Shown: positions 25,764 to 33,894 of the stretch, piece by piece
Layout of the letters: every line of letters begins with the position of its first letter
How positions within the stretch are numbered: position 1 is the first letter of the stretch
Assembly: GCF_900188145.1 (NCBI RefSeq)
Contig: NZ_FZOJ01000003.1
Coordinates: 124,001 to 188,000, forward strand
Direction of reading: 5' to 3'
Origin: Anaerovirgula multivorans
GTDB lineage: Bacteria > Bacillota > Clostridia > Peptostreptococcales > Natronincolaceae
DNA length: 64,000 nucleotides
Made by a program: the position numbers and the translations under genes
The notes under the pieces: generated by a model
The model's input: the letters and a program-made list of their open reading frames with translations, nothing else
Told to the model about the DNA's origin: nothing
Databases searched by the model: none

Positions 25764-25948
25764 TTTTTTATAACTCTCTTCCTTACATCTTCATGAGTCA
25801 TAATTCTTCCTTCTTCTGCTGCCTCAATAGAAGTCGTTATTTTTTTCTTTACATAAAATTGATACATTATATCGTCCCAAGTAGCTTGTTCAGGTAAATT
25901 TTCTATTATTTTTCTAGCATCATCCTTCGCAAAATCCAAATCAAACAC
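25760..25948 (-). CDS. Antitoxin of the ParE-type pair
   Basis: 62 residues, acidic and helical, with DLPEQATWDD-like NLPEQATWDDIMYQFYV and the C-terminal SIEAAEEGRIMTHEDVRKR typical of small antitoxins coupled to ParE/RelE toxins. It starts with GTG and has only a weak upstream GGGG, so the exact start is uncertain. It would neutralise the toxin encoded immediately downstream. Confidence 0.75.
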   Translation of the reverse strand: MFDLDFAKDDARKIIENLPEQATWDDIMYQFYVKKKITTSIEAAEEGRIMTHEDVRKRVIKK

Positions 25949-25998
25949 CCCATTTCGAATATAGTTTTCTTACTCAATTATACCATAAACTATCTTTA

Positions 25999-26331
25999 TC
26001 AATTATTATTTTTCAATTTTTTACCTTTTAAATGTATATACCTCTCTTTTTTGGGTAACTCTTTCTTTACAACATTCCACACAATATCTAAATCTACTCC
26101 AAAGTAATCGTGAATTAATACATCTCTCAATCCAGCCATCTCTTTCCAAGGAATATCATGCTCTCTATGCCTTAACTCATATGCTATCTTTTTTGTTGCT
26201 TCCCCTATAACCTCTAGATTTCTAATAACGGCATCTTGAATAAGCTTTGATTTAAAAAATTCCACTTTTCCTGGTTCTACATAGGTTTCAATATTATGAA
26301 TGCATTCTTGCAATCCTAAGTATTTGCTCAC
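25999..26331 (-). CDS. HepT-like ribonuclease toxin, possibly N-terminally damaged
   Basis: 110 residues of the HepT (DUF86) type. The family core IQDAVIRNLEVIGEATKKI and the catalytic Rx4-6H motif (RDVLIHDYFGVD) are present. HepT is normally paired with the MntA nucleotidyltransferase antitoxin. Here only the first 22 codons of mntA remain, and they overlap this start in another frame. A deletion has evidently joined the two genes, removing the first residues of HepT. The GTG start at 26331 has no clear ribosome site. Confidence 0.65.
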   Translation of the reverse strand: MSKYLGLQECIHNIETYVEPGKVEFFKSKLIQDAVIRNLEVIGEATKKIAYELRHREHDIPWKEMAGLRDVLIHDYFGVDLDIVWNVVKKELPKKERYIHLKGKKLKNNN

Positions 26332-26362
26332 GATTTTCTTTTAATAATTTTTGTGTTTTCAT
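26294..26362 (-). pseudogene. mntA antitoxin remnant
   Basis: AAGGTGA precedes an ATG and codons for MKTQKLLKENREQILRIARM, the typical start of MntA-type nucleotidyltransferases, followed by a stop after 22 codons. The GSxxRG active site is missing. It overlaps the 5' end of the HepT gene. Confidence 0.55.
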
Positions 26363-26450
26363 TTTATATTCACCTTAATATCATTATATCACGATTAATA
26401 TATTTTCTTAAATTAAACTCAAATTTCCTCTGTACTTTATAATTTCTGTC

Positions 26451-26561
26451 GTATAACAGTATAGTATTCGAGATATTTCGCAGATGTTCTTCCTGCAGAA
26501 TATGTGAGGACGGTCCCTAGAGGAATACCCACCCTGAACGAACTCGAATATTGTGTTAAGT
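26451..26561 (-). repeat. attC-like site A4
   Basis: 111 bp. On the minus strand it starts ACTTAACA (R'', one mismatch) and ends TGTTATAC (R', one mismatch). The perfect arms TATTCGAG (26465-26472) and CTCGAATA (26543-26550) form the L-box stem. It lies 85 bp after the GNAT stop and 89 bp before the mntA start, in the gene-then-attC order. Confidence 0.5.
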
Positions 26562-26645
26562 GCTGTGGCAACCAAAGCCTTGTTCTACTCAATCTTTTAT
26601 TACACAATATGAGAAGAGAGCGAACTAACTTATATACAAATTATA

Positions 26646-27110
26646 TCAGTTCCAACAGTTTTCTTTAATAAAGCCTAATTTTTTATACATGATGATATGA
26701 GGGCCAATAGACGGATAATCAAATACTTCACCGTGTGCTTTAAAACCTAATTTACTATAATATTCTTGCACAGTTGTTCTTCCTTTGCACCATAAAAAAT
26801 TAACACCCTGTTCTTTTATTAAATTTTCAGCGTAGTTAACCACTGACCTTCCAGCTCCTAACTTTTGAAAATCTTCAAGAGTTGCCATTGCTCTTAACCG
26901 ATATTGCTTTTTAATAGGAAAATCAGGATGCTTTTCCACACAAAAGGATGCAACACTTACCAGCTTTCTTTGGTAGAATACTCCAACATGAAATGCATTA
27001 TCTTCATGGTCTGTAACATACTTACAGTCTTCAACTGTCTGGTGGGGACGTAGAACACTATGTCTAAGACTGTAAGTCATTTCTGCCTCAATTCTTCTAA
27101 CTTCAAACAT
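26646..27110 (-). CDS. GNAT-family N-acetyltransferase
   Basis: 154 residues of a single GNAT domain. The acetyl-CoA loop region reads RLRAMATLEDFQKLGAGRSVV, followed by NFLWCKGRTTVQEYYSKLGF, typical of the family. TGAGGGGA precedes the ATG. It stands between a group II intron remnant upstream and attC-like site A4 downstream, consistent with a cassette gene. Acetyltransferases are frequent in cassette arrays. The substrate is unknown. Confidence 0.85.
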   Translation of the reverse strand: MFEVRRIEAEMTYSLRHSVLRPHQTVEDCKYVTDHEDNAFHVGVFYQRKLVSVASFCVEKHPDFPIKKQYRLRAMATLEDFQKLGAGRSVVNYAENLIKEQGVNFLWCKGRTTVQEYYSKLGFKAHGEVFDYPSIGPHIIMYKKLGFIKENCWN

Positions 27111-27230
27111 GTTTTCCCCTCATTTTTTATAATATGTGAAGCTTCCTAATTCACATTTTATTACTGATATTTAGTAACATCAGACAATTCAATAGATTGC
27201 AGCACCCTACTCCGATATTAGGGTGTCACT

Positions 27231-27384
27231 GTCAAGGTAGACACGCCAGTTGCCCGGCACACCAGATCCCGGCGTGCGGAACTACCGCACCGGGCTCCTC
27301 AGGTATACTCACTTCTGTTTGGTTAGACCTTACCTGACAGGGACTTTCACCCTGTAAGCAGATGCCAAGCTTTGCTTGGCGCAC
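27231..27384 (-). mobile_element. Internally deleted group II intron inserted at an attC-like site
   Basis: On the minus strand it begins GTGCGCC (group II 5' consensus) and contains a GGGTGAAAGTCCC motif of domain I. It then jumps to a domain V-type hairpin (GAGCCCGGTGCGG ... CCGCACGCCGGGATC with a 2-nt CG bulge) and a domain VI-like hairpin, and ends TTGAC. At 154 nt it lacks most of domains I-IV, so it cannot splice. Its 5' end abuts the R' end of site A5. Confidence 0.75.
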
Positions 27385-27458
27385 TAACGTTCCGCATGTT
27401 CCCGAAGTCTGGTTATTACATACATATTATACCATATTTTAGGAACACGCTGTTATAT
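27385..27458 (-). repeat. attC-like site A5, carrying the intron at its R' end
   Basis: On the minus strand it starts ATATAACA, and its far end is GGAACGTTA followed directly by the intron. Arms GCGTGTTCC and GGAACATGC pair in 8 of 9 positions. It lies 100 bp after the lipoprotein-like gene stop. Confidence 0.5.
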
Positions 27459-27558
27459 GCAGTGCCACAGCTTCTTGCTCAGAGTCCACCATGGATGGTG
27501 ACCCCTTAAAGCCTCTGCTGGACTAACTACAAAGATCTTAATACCAAATTGCCTTATA

Positions 27559-28224
27559 CTAATCCTTAACAAATTCTTTTCCATTCCACTTATAAACGTC
27601 TTCAGAATTCTTCCCCTTTATATTGTCGTAATACTCTATATTAAACGTGACATTGTCTATTTTCGTAAGCTTTGTAGAGTAATAGCCTGTCGCTTTGCTT
27701 ATGAACAGTGAAGAATAATCCCTAATAGGCAATACCTCTATTTTTCCATCCTCTCTTAGAGTAAAAAGCTTATAGTCCCTACCATTATTTGATGTATACT
27801 GACCTATTGTAAAGTCCAAATCGCCATCATCATTATAATCATCAAATTGAAACTCAAATGAAGAATTAAAAATTAATCGCTCTTTGTATATTGTACTCAA
27901 ATCAGTTTTAGCAATAGTATTACCAAATTCATCAGCTAATTCAATAATGAAATACCCCTCCAAAAGTGTTCCCTGGTATGCTCCTGGATTCCAATCCTCA
28001 TAATATTTGCCTTTGGCCATTCTTAGTCTTAAATATTGATGCTTTCCATTAACAGGGAATAAATCATTATTCGATACTGTCATAGGTGATTGGACAAGAA
28101 TATCTGAGTAGTTTTCTTTATTCTTATCAGGTTTGTTAGAAGAAACTGTTTTCTGGTAAGAGTAAGATGAAAGAAACAAAATTAACACAAGAGCTGAAAC
28201 CGCTATACAAGTTATTTTTTTCAA
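27559..28224 (-). CDS. Secreted protein with an Asp-rich repeat-like motif
   Basis: About 221 residues with an N-terminal signal sequence (hydrophobic 3-20). The middle holds FQFDDYNDDGDLDFTIG, an Asp-rich calcium-loop-like motif as seen in FG-GAP/VCBS-type repeats. I do not recognise the family. I chose a TTG at 28224 because AGGAAGGGG lies just upstream; the longer frame to 28260 has no ribosome site. It is followed 100 bp later by attC-like site A5, so it is probably a cassette gene. Confidence 0.6.
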   Translation of the reverse strand: MKKITCIAVSALVLILFLSSYSYQKTVSSNKPDKNKENYSDILVQSPMTVSNNDLFPVNGKHQYLRLRMAKGKYYEDWNPGAYQGTLLEGYFIIELADEFGNTIAKTDLSTIYKERLIFNSSFEFQFDDYNDDGDLDFTIGQYTSNNGRDYKLFTLREDGKIEVLPIRDYSSLFISKATGYYSTKLTKIDNVTFNIEYYDNIKGKNSEDVYKWNGKEFVKD

Positions 28225-28393
28225 AAAGATAACCCCTTCCTCTATTAATTGGTACTTCATACCAATATGAAGTCGCTACAAAGCCTTTCCTCAGCAAAAT
28301 CCGCGCAGTGAGGTTTGCATTATTTCCTGCAGTCCGGATAATGTTTCCTTTGCGGGCTGCATATTGATATAAGAGAAATTTTGGGAATCGTGT

Positions 28394-28400
28394 GTTAGCC
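28394..28400 (-). repeat. attC-like R'' half site after the methyltransferase
   Basis: On the minus strand GGCTAACA starts 10 bp after the methyltransferase stop. A long imperfect stem (about 28310-28370) follows, but I could not find a convincing R' box before the next gene. Confidence 0.3.
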
Positions 28401-28409
28401 GAAGTTAAA

Positions 28410-29024
28410 TTATTTTCTTAGTATATAATCAATGAATCCTTGTCTAATTCTTTCTCCCTCATATATTCTTTCTATAATTCTTCTTTCTTTAAGAACAAAT
28501 TTCATATCACTAAAATACTTTTCTGCTTCATTATATTCAAAATATGAATGAATAACTGGGTCATCATCCATTTGCTCATACTGATTTTCACCTAAATGAG
28601 GTCCTTCTCCACATCTAAAATCATCAATAGAAAGAAAATTTACAAACATGAGACCATTGGGTTTGAGTACTCTCTTCATTTCTATAATTGATTTCTCAAT
28701 TTCACTCTTCTTCATATGGAAAATTGAATTATACGAATAAACAAAACCAAATGTTTCATCAGTAAAATCTAGTTTTGTCATATCACCTAGCCTAATTCCC
28801 AAATTTTGATTATTACTATGCCCAAATTCATCAGCCTTCTCAACTTGATTTATATCCAAATCAATTCCAGTCGTTTCATATCCATGATTATAGAACATGC
28901 TCAATGGCGGTTTGCTGCCACCAGCTCCACAATCCAATATTTTTCTTGAGTTTTGATTATCTTCCTCATTACACAACTGGAGAAATCTATATAATGGTGT
29001 TTGATTAAATACAATTTCTTTCAT
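28410..29024 (-). CDS. Class I SAM-dependent methyltransferase
   Basis: 204 residues. The SAM-binding motif I is ILDCGAGGSKPPLSMFY and motif II is TTGIDLDINQVEKAD; GDMTKLDF and FGFVYSYNSIFHM follow, as in Methyltransf_11-type enzymes. AAAGGAGCGGATC precedes the ATG. The start lies only 29 bp from the R' end of attC-like site A6, the spacing expected of a gene cassette. The substrate is unknown. Confidence 0.85.
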   Translation of the reverse strand: MKEIVFNQTPLYRFLQLCNEEDNQNSRKILDCGAGGSKPPLSMFYNHGYETTGIDLDINQVEKADEFGHSNNQNLGIRLGDMTKLDFTDETFGFVYSYNSIFHMKKSEIEKSIIEMKRVLKPNGLMFVNFLSIDDFRCGEGPHLGENQYEQMDDDPVIHSYFEYNEAEKYFSDMKFVLKERRIIERIYEGERIRQGFIDYILRK

Positions 29025-29052
29025 CTTGATCCGCTCCTTTTGTTTAGATTTT

Positions 29053-29131
29053 GGCCAACGCCCTTAGGCTTAGCGACATCGGACTTTCCATAAATACTAG
29101 CTTTCCGATGTCTGCTAAGCCTATGTTATAT
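29053..29131 (-). repeat. attC-like site A6
   Basis: 79 bp, the best site in the window. On the minus strand it starts ATATAACA and ends CGTTGGCC. Arms 29066-29083 and 29104-29122 pair over all 18 bases apart from one unpaired T at 29113. On the plus strand (the bottom strand relative to the genes) this extrahelical base lies in the L'' arm, as in true attC sites. It falls 39 bp after the uppS fragment and 29 bp before the methyltransferase. Confidence 0.7.
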
Positions 29132-29169
29132 GTCGTTTTAATCTCAGTTCCTGTGAGCTACCCTAATTC

Positions 29170-29340
29170 TTAGTTTTTTATTGGCACAAATCTTTTAAAT
29201 GCTTCCCATAAACACTCTCGAGTAAAATCCGGCCATAAAACAGATGTGGTCCATAACTGAGTTTTTGATATCTGCCATATAAGAAAATTGCTTATCCGTA
29301 TCTCTCCGCTTGTTCTAATGAGTATATCTGGATCAGTGAG
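29170..29340 (-). pseudogene. Undecaprenyl diphosphate synthase, C-terminal fragment
   Basis: Codons encode [19 protein letters not shown] and later [17 protein letters not shown], the C-terminal signature of UppS ([18 protein letters not shown]). A stop follows at 29170. The N-terminal two thirds, including the catalytic Asp region, are missing. The fragment is followed by attC-like site A6. Confidence 0.75.
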
Positions 29341-29467
29341 GAATGTTCGTTATGCTTGATTTACTATAGTCCTCTTTATCCTTCTTCATATCTATTCCCC
29401 AAAACAAATAATAGAAAATACTGCCCGTACGCATTGACCCTAGTTAGACTGCTTTGAAAATAACATA

Positions 29468-29535
29468 GTCAAGGTAGACACGCCTGTTGCCTGGCGCACC
29501 GGGATCCTCGAGTATACCCGCTTCCGTAATCGGTT
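29468..29535 (-). mobile_element. Group II intron 3' end remnant
   Basis: On the minus strand GGCGTGTCTACCTTGAC matches the 3' end of the intron at 27231-27384. The domain V hairpin before it is partly deleted. No 5' end is visible upstream of it. Confidence 0.6.
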
Positions 29536-29615
29536 ATATATTTTAAAAAATAGAGGCCATTATAAATATTTATTAAAAATTACGTATTAGTGCATCAATG
29601 AATAATAACCATTAT

Positions 29616-29903
29616 TTACATAGATTTTAGTTGTTCTATTTGTTTTCTGTGGTCTTCAGCATTCTCTTCCGGGGATTTAGTCGGGTCATCTCTAGAGTAG
29701 CTTTGACATGGTAGATACTCACACCTACCACAATGTTCCATTTGTTTTTCGTTAATACAGCAATTGTATACATCACAAATATCTTCACCTGTGTATTGTA
29801 GCCAAAATACCTTACCTTTGATTTCCGGACAGCCTTTACAATCTTTAGGAAAAGACTTACACTCTGTACATACTACCCCACAACAACTTATTATTTTATC
29901 CAT
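29616..29903 (-). CDS. DUF3795 Cys-rich protein
   Basis: 95 residues with eleven or more cysteines arranged as ISCCGVVCTECKSF, CKGCPEIKG, CDVYNCC and HCGRCEYLPC, the pattern of DUF3795. The cysteines probably bind zinc or an iron-sulfur cluster. AAGGAGAG precedes the ATG. Function is unknown. It is read in the cassette direction, but the stretch downstream carries an intron remnant before attC-like site A6. Confidence 0.8.
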   Translation of the reverse strand: MDKIISCCGVVCTECKSFPKDCKGCPEIKGKVFWLQYTGEDICDVYNCCINEKQMEHCGRCEYLPCQSYSRDDPTKSPEENAEDHRKQIEQLKSM

Positions 29904-29956
29904 CCAATAATACTCTCCTTAAAAATTAATAAGTAATCATTATATTGCTTCTTTAT

Positions 29957-30311
29957 CTATGCTATTTGTACTTTTAACTGGGGTGGCGAGTAGTATCGAG
30001 GTTCTAGTTTTATCTTTCTTATCATTTTCCCTTTGCTACAACAGGGGCATATTGTATGATCTACTCCTGTTAGTTTGAAGAGCAGTTCCTCCCAAGTCTC
30101 TTTCTTCTTTGTATCCTGTAGATTTTCTAGAACTACACCTAAAATATTTTTACATTCCTTTAACTTTGTTTTTTTATTCCTACTGCTTAAGATGCCATAG
30201 TGTCTAATCTTTATAAACCTATCAGGAAGAATGTAAAGAAAAAATCTTCGAATGAATTCTAATGCATCTAAGCTTATAATTTTATTCTTATTATTGTCTT
30301 TTAATTACATT
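29957..30311 (-). pseudogene. IS91-family transposase, C-terminal fragment
   Basis: Codons encode SLDALEFIRRFFLYILP, FIKIRHYGILSSRNKKTKL and a late CPCCSKGKM zinc motif, then TAG at 29957. This is the end of IS91/IS801-type Y2 transposases. The catalytic tyrosine domain upstream is missing. It shows that a rolling-circle element once entered this region. Confidence 0.7.
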
Positions 30312-30738
30312 CGACAATTTCCTTTATTTACCTTCAATTTTTACCCGCTATATTTCGATATATTATGACAGAAACATTGTTTAAACTTAAAAATGCAGTC
30401 TAAACAGGAGTTGTTGTTCCATTTGAAAACATAGCTCAAATCAGCCTCTCTCTTTGCAATTCATTTCCCTCATTTTTTTGCATCAAATAAAGTTCTGTAA
30501 AAATAGAATGTTTTTAAAAAAGTGTTGGGATAAAAAAAAATATTGGAATTTTAGAAAAAGGAACCCAAAAGAGAAAATCAGGATTTCACTCCCAACTTTC
30601 GCTCTTTTCGAACATGATATTACCACCGTTGCTTCCCTCGGTGGTAACCCAGATTTATAATCTAATCTGGAGATGTTTTTAATTAAACAGATTGATAAGA
30701 TATGCAATAGATTCAGTATACCAACCCCTTTCCCTCTT
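30312..30738. other. Intergenic region between the IS91 fragment and the MFS gene
   Basis: Contains the repeated hairpin at 30611-30659 and an A/T-rich stretch. Open frames here (for example 30454-30660) lack ribosome sites and family features. I see no supported gene. Confidence 0.5.
30611..30659. repeat. Repeated TTACCACCG hairpin, copy 1
   Basis: AACATGATATTACCACCG and CGGTGGTAACCC form a hairpin. A second copy lies at 41071-41118. Both follow the 3' end of a minus-strand gene (MFS gene here, msrA there). Confidence 0.6.
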
Positions 30739-31977
30739 TTACATCAAGAAATCTTTCTGATTTTGTTTATCTACATCACTATATAAATACATAAATATCA
30801 TGCTTATAAAGATTAAAGCTGACCCAGAAAAAAGCATTAATCTTAAAATTGATGTGTATTTAAGAAGTATGCCAAATAATCCATAGGATATAGGCAGAGA
30901 TATATTGCCAACCATTGAGGATATACTAAAAACACGTCCAGCCATATCACTGGAAGTATTTAGTTGAAGAATTGACTGCCAATACACAGAAGCATTTGCA
31001 ATAGCTGCACCAATGAGGAGTAACAGGAGCATATAAGGTATAACAAAGGTACTTGTTATAGACCTGGTTATTGCAATAGATAAATAGAAAACACCCATAG
31101 CAGCAATAAAAACAAATAAATTCTTGTCCTTAAAATCGCTTTTGCCACGTAAATGAATAGAAAGAGCACCCAACAACATCCCAAATCCCATCATCATTTC
31201 CAGATTACCTAAAGTTTGGATACTGTCTCCCGACAACTCTTTTGCCAGAAATGGCAGAGATACTATAAGAGCTCCTACAAAAAGATGCGCTATTCCTATG
31301 ACTCCTATAGTAATTACAAGCTTCCTCCTACTTAGTAAATACTTAATTCCTGTTGCTATCTCATGCCGTAGTGTGTTGGTGCCAGGAGATGAATCAACCT
31401 GTGGAGGAATGGTTATAAATCCTTCAAAAAATGCTGATATAAGGTAGGAGAGCCCATTAATAAGAAATACTAAGGTAAAACCAAAGAGGCCTACAAAGGC
31501 AGCTCCAAGTACAGGGCCGATAATAATACTGGCAGCATCCACCATTTCACTTAGAGCATTGGCTCGAGGTAATTGTTCCTGCTCAACAATTTGAGGGATT
31601 ACTGCCTTTATAGTAGGATCAAAAAAGGCAGAAGCTAGAGATATCAGGATAGCTGCAGTAAAAATATGCCATAGTGCTAGGATATCAATGACAGAAAGAA
31701 AAGTAATCACAATTACACAAATTCCTCTGAGAATATCACTGGCAATAATAAGCATTTTACGATTCCATCTATCTATAAATACGCCTGCAAAAACACCGAA
31801 AGCCAACCCTGGTAATACAGATGCAGCCATAAAGAAGCCCATAATTATGGGAGAATTCGTTTCTTGCAAAATCCACCATGCAAGAGCAATCCCGTAGAAT
31901 TTATCACCAATTTGAGATACCATTTGTCCTGTCCATAGCAAAAAGAAATTTTTATTTAAAAATAGTTTATGAAGCAT
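30739..31977 (-). CDS. MFS transporter (MFS_3/macrolide-efflux type)
   Basis: Proton-driven exporter with 12 predicted membrane helices, about 412 residues. The start FFLLWTGQMVSQIGDKFYGIALAWW is typical of the MFS_3 drug-efflux group, as is the loop motif VFIDRWNRKMLIIASD. I chose the ATG at 31977, which has AAGGGTGA upstream; an in-frame start at 32010 does not. It is a monocistronic gene in the accessory region. Drug efflux is inferred from the family. Confidence 0.85.
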   Translation of the reverse strand: MLHKLFLNKNFFLLWTGQMVSQIGDKFYGIALAWWILQETNSPIIMGFFMAASVLPGLAFGVFAGVFIDRWNRKMLIIASDILRGICVIVITFLSVIDILALWHIFTAAILISLASAFFDPTIKAVIPQIVEQEQLPRANALSEMVDAASIIIGPVLGAAFVGLFGFTLVFLINGLSYLISAFFEGFITIPPQVDSSPGTNTLRHEIATGIKYLLSRRKLVITIGVIGIAHLFVGALIVSLPFLAKELSGDSIQTLGNLEMMMGFGMLLGALSIHLRGKSDFKDKNLFVFIAAMGVFYLSIAITRSITSTFVIPYMLLLLLIGAAIANASVYWQSILQLNTSSDMAGRVFSISSMVGNISLPISYGLFGILLKYTSILRLMLFSGSALIFISMIFMYLYSDVDKQNQKDFLM

Positions 31978-32088
31978 TTTATTTTCACCCTTTCCATTTT
32001 TTAAGTACATTGATAGAATAAACTATAAAGTTATAGTCAGGTCAAGTGACTTTATAAATAGAAGGTGAAAGTTTTTATAGAGAAAACT

Positions 32089-32132
32089 AAAAGCCCTTTA
32101 AAATAAAAAGATTATGTATTTTAAAGGGCCTT
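32089..32132 (-). terminator. Terminator hairpin, twin of the one at 35889
   Basis: AAAGCCCTTTAAAATA and TATTTTAAAGGGCCTT form a strong hairpin followed by T residues. It lies 40 bp after the stop at 32173. Its arms are nearly identical to those of the terminator at 35889-35945. Confidence 0.75.
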
Positions 32133-32172
32133 CATTTTTAACTATTATCTTGCTGTTAGATATTTCTGATGA

Positions 32173-32557
32173 TTATCTTGATTCTTTCCTTAAAACTGGT
32201 TGTTCAAAATTTTCCTTATAGTCTCCGTTGTATCGTTCATCTAAGAACCGTTGGACTTTTTCCGGATCAGCCTTCGCCTTATCAAGCGGCAAATCGAAAA
32301 GCACGTTAACACCGTGAAAATCAGGATTTGGACTAATTTCACCGCTCTGGAAATTGAAATCAAAGGCACTTGTATCATAAAAAGCACCGGAACTTATCTT
32401 TACTATGCCTGAAGGAATTTTCAAAGTTGATGCTATGTCTTCAACTGTCATCTCAATGGTTGAAGTCAAAGAAATTCGTCCAGGGGTAGCTATAGTTATA
32501 CTTAATAAAAAAAATGATGCTATTCTTAATGATTACTATCCTATTGTCTTTTTTCAT
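32173..32557 (-). pseudogene. Small exported protein gene with an apparent frameshift
   Basis: The main frame (32173-32469) encodes 98 residues including MTVEDIASTLKIPSGIV and DFNFQSGEISPNPDFHG. Upstream, an ATG at 32557 opens a frame for a membrane-anchor-like start (MKKDNRIVIIKNSIIFF). It would join the main frame by a shift at a run of eight T. The join would give a hydrophobic N-terminus continuing LSITIATPGRISLTS. Either the gene is broken or the T run is misread. I do not recognise the family. Confidence 0.45.
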
Positions 32558-32600
32558 TATCTTTAATGGGTATACTGATAAAAGTGAAAAATCTGCAAAT

Positions 32601-32625
32601 AGTATACTTGTTGGGCAAGTATACT
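32601..32625. promoter_or_regulatory. Perfect 10-bp palindrome around 5 bp
   Basis: AGTATACTTG and CAAGTATACT flank TTGGG. It lies between the glycosyltransferase stop (32647) and the small frameshifted gene. It could be an operator for that gene or the end of the glycosyltransferase transcript; T residues after it are few. Confidence 0.4.
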
Positions 32626-32646
32626 ACTAACTTTTCTGTTTGAAAT

Positions 32647-33894
32647 TTAATTATTCTGTAAAAACTTTATTATTTTTAACCATGCCGACTTAGTATCTTC
32701 AAAATCTTTATAATGCTCTTCTACATGTGTATGATAGAATTCAAGTTCATCCAATATATTTTCAAATTCGTTATTTCCAAAATAATTACAAATCTTTGGA
32801 ATTACATTTGATAAGTTTTCTTTCATTCTCATTATTTCTGTTTCGTAATCATCTCTTTGAGTGATATAAAGCAAGAGTGGCTTGTACCTAATCCAACCGA
32901 TGGTAGCTCTTAAAAATCTTTTAGTAATTGCACTCGAATCAGCCGTCATAGCTTTTAACTTGTTAGGAAGCACGCCTAAAAGTAAATGCTCATAAGTAGC
33001 AAAGCCATCATGGAAGGTATAGCAAGGAATTTTCCTTATATTACATTCACCAATACAGGTGCTTAAGAAAGTGTCTTCGCCTCTTGCTCCTGGTGGATTA
33101 TAAAATGGAAATAATTTATCGAGATTCTTAAGGTTAAAGCCCAGATTAGCACCCGAAATAAATTTCATTCCATTTATTTCTTTAACAACTTCAGTAATTT
33201 TACTATTAATTATATCAAGATTTGCAAATGTAACTCCACCATCATTCATTTTTTCTTTAATTGAATCCCAGTTAATAATATCATTGCTTATAGATTCTAT
33301 AAAAATTCTAAACTCATCTTCAGAAAGCTTATCATTGAAATTCAAATGTGGTATTGGAGATATATAACCACAATGGTGCCCATGTGTCATATCAGCATGT
33401 TGAATATTGTTAATGTGTGTTGATAAAACCTCTTGACCTTTCCAAACAATGGTATCATTAATTTTTATAGTTGCTATGGGGTATTCGTCATCATCAAGGA
33501 AAATAAGATAGTCCATCTTATTTTTTAATGCAAAATACAAAACTGCATTTCTTTTCATTGCATAGCCTTCACCAAATATCAATTTCGCCTCTTTTAGATT
33601 AATAACTTTCTTTTCAACTAGATATTGTGCCTCGTTTGTTATTAAAGAATTTCCTAAGTAATAAGCCGAATCCACCCTATCCAATATTTCTTCGTCCGTA
33701 ATTTTATAATCGCTCACTTTCGTACTTTTATACTTCAAATCATAAGCAACAAATAGATGGAGTGCATTTTTTTCGTTATCGACAAGTCCAGATTCATTCC
33801 AGTTATCAACATATGATTTTGTCACATTTTTGAAGTTCTTACGTCCTGTAACAAAGCCAACACCAACGTTTATCTTCTTTTTTTTAATTTTCAT
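32647..33894 (-). CDS. Glycosyltransferase-like protein (GT-A type)
   Basis: About 415 residues. VGVGFVTGRKNF near the start and the acidic motif DYLIFLDDDEYP (metal and nucleotide-sugar binding) suggest a GT-A fold. A later GANLGFNLKNLDKLFPFY and GEDTFLSTCIGE resemble family-2-type enzymes. No membrane anchor is seen. The ATG overlaps the stop of the upstream glycosyltransferase gene (ATGA), so the two are coupled. The sugar and acceptor are unknown. Confidence 0.65.
   Translation of the reverse strand: MKIKKKKINVGVGFVTGRKNFKNVTKSYVDNWNESGLVDNEKNALHLFVAYDLKYKSTKVSDYKITDEEILDRVDSAYYLGNSLITNEAQYLVEKKVINLKEAKLIFGEGYAMKRNAVLYFALKNKMDYLIFLDDDEYPIATIKINDTIVWKGQEVLSTHINNIQHADMTHGHHCGYISPIPHLNFNDKLSEDEFRIFIESISNDIINWDSIKEKMNDGGVTFANLDIINSKITEVVKEINGMKFISGANLGFNLKNLDKLFPFYNPPGARGEDTFLSTCIGECNIRKIPCYTFHDGFATYEHLLLGVLPNKLKAMTADSSAITKRFLRATIGWIRYKPLLLYITQRDDYETEIMRMKENLSNVIPKICNYFGNNEFENILDELEFYHTHVEEHYKDFEDTKSAWLKIIKFLQNN

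Noticed and set aside
30454-30707. Short frames on both strands between the IS91 fragment and the MFS gene
   Set aside because: They are A/T-rich, overlap a repeated hairpin, and have no start signals.
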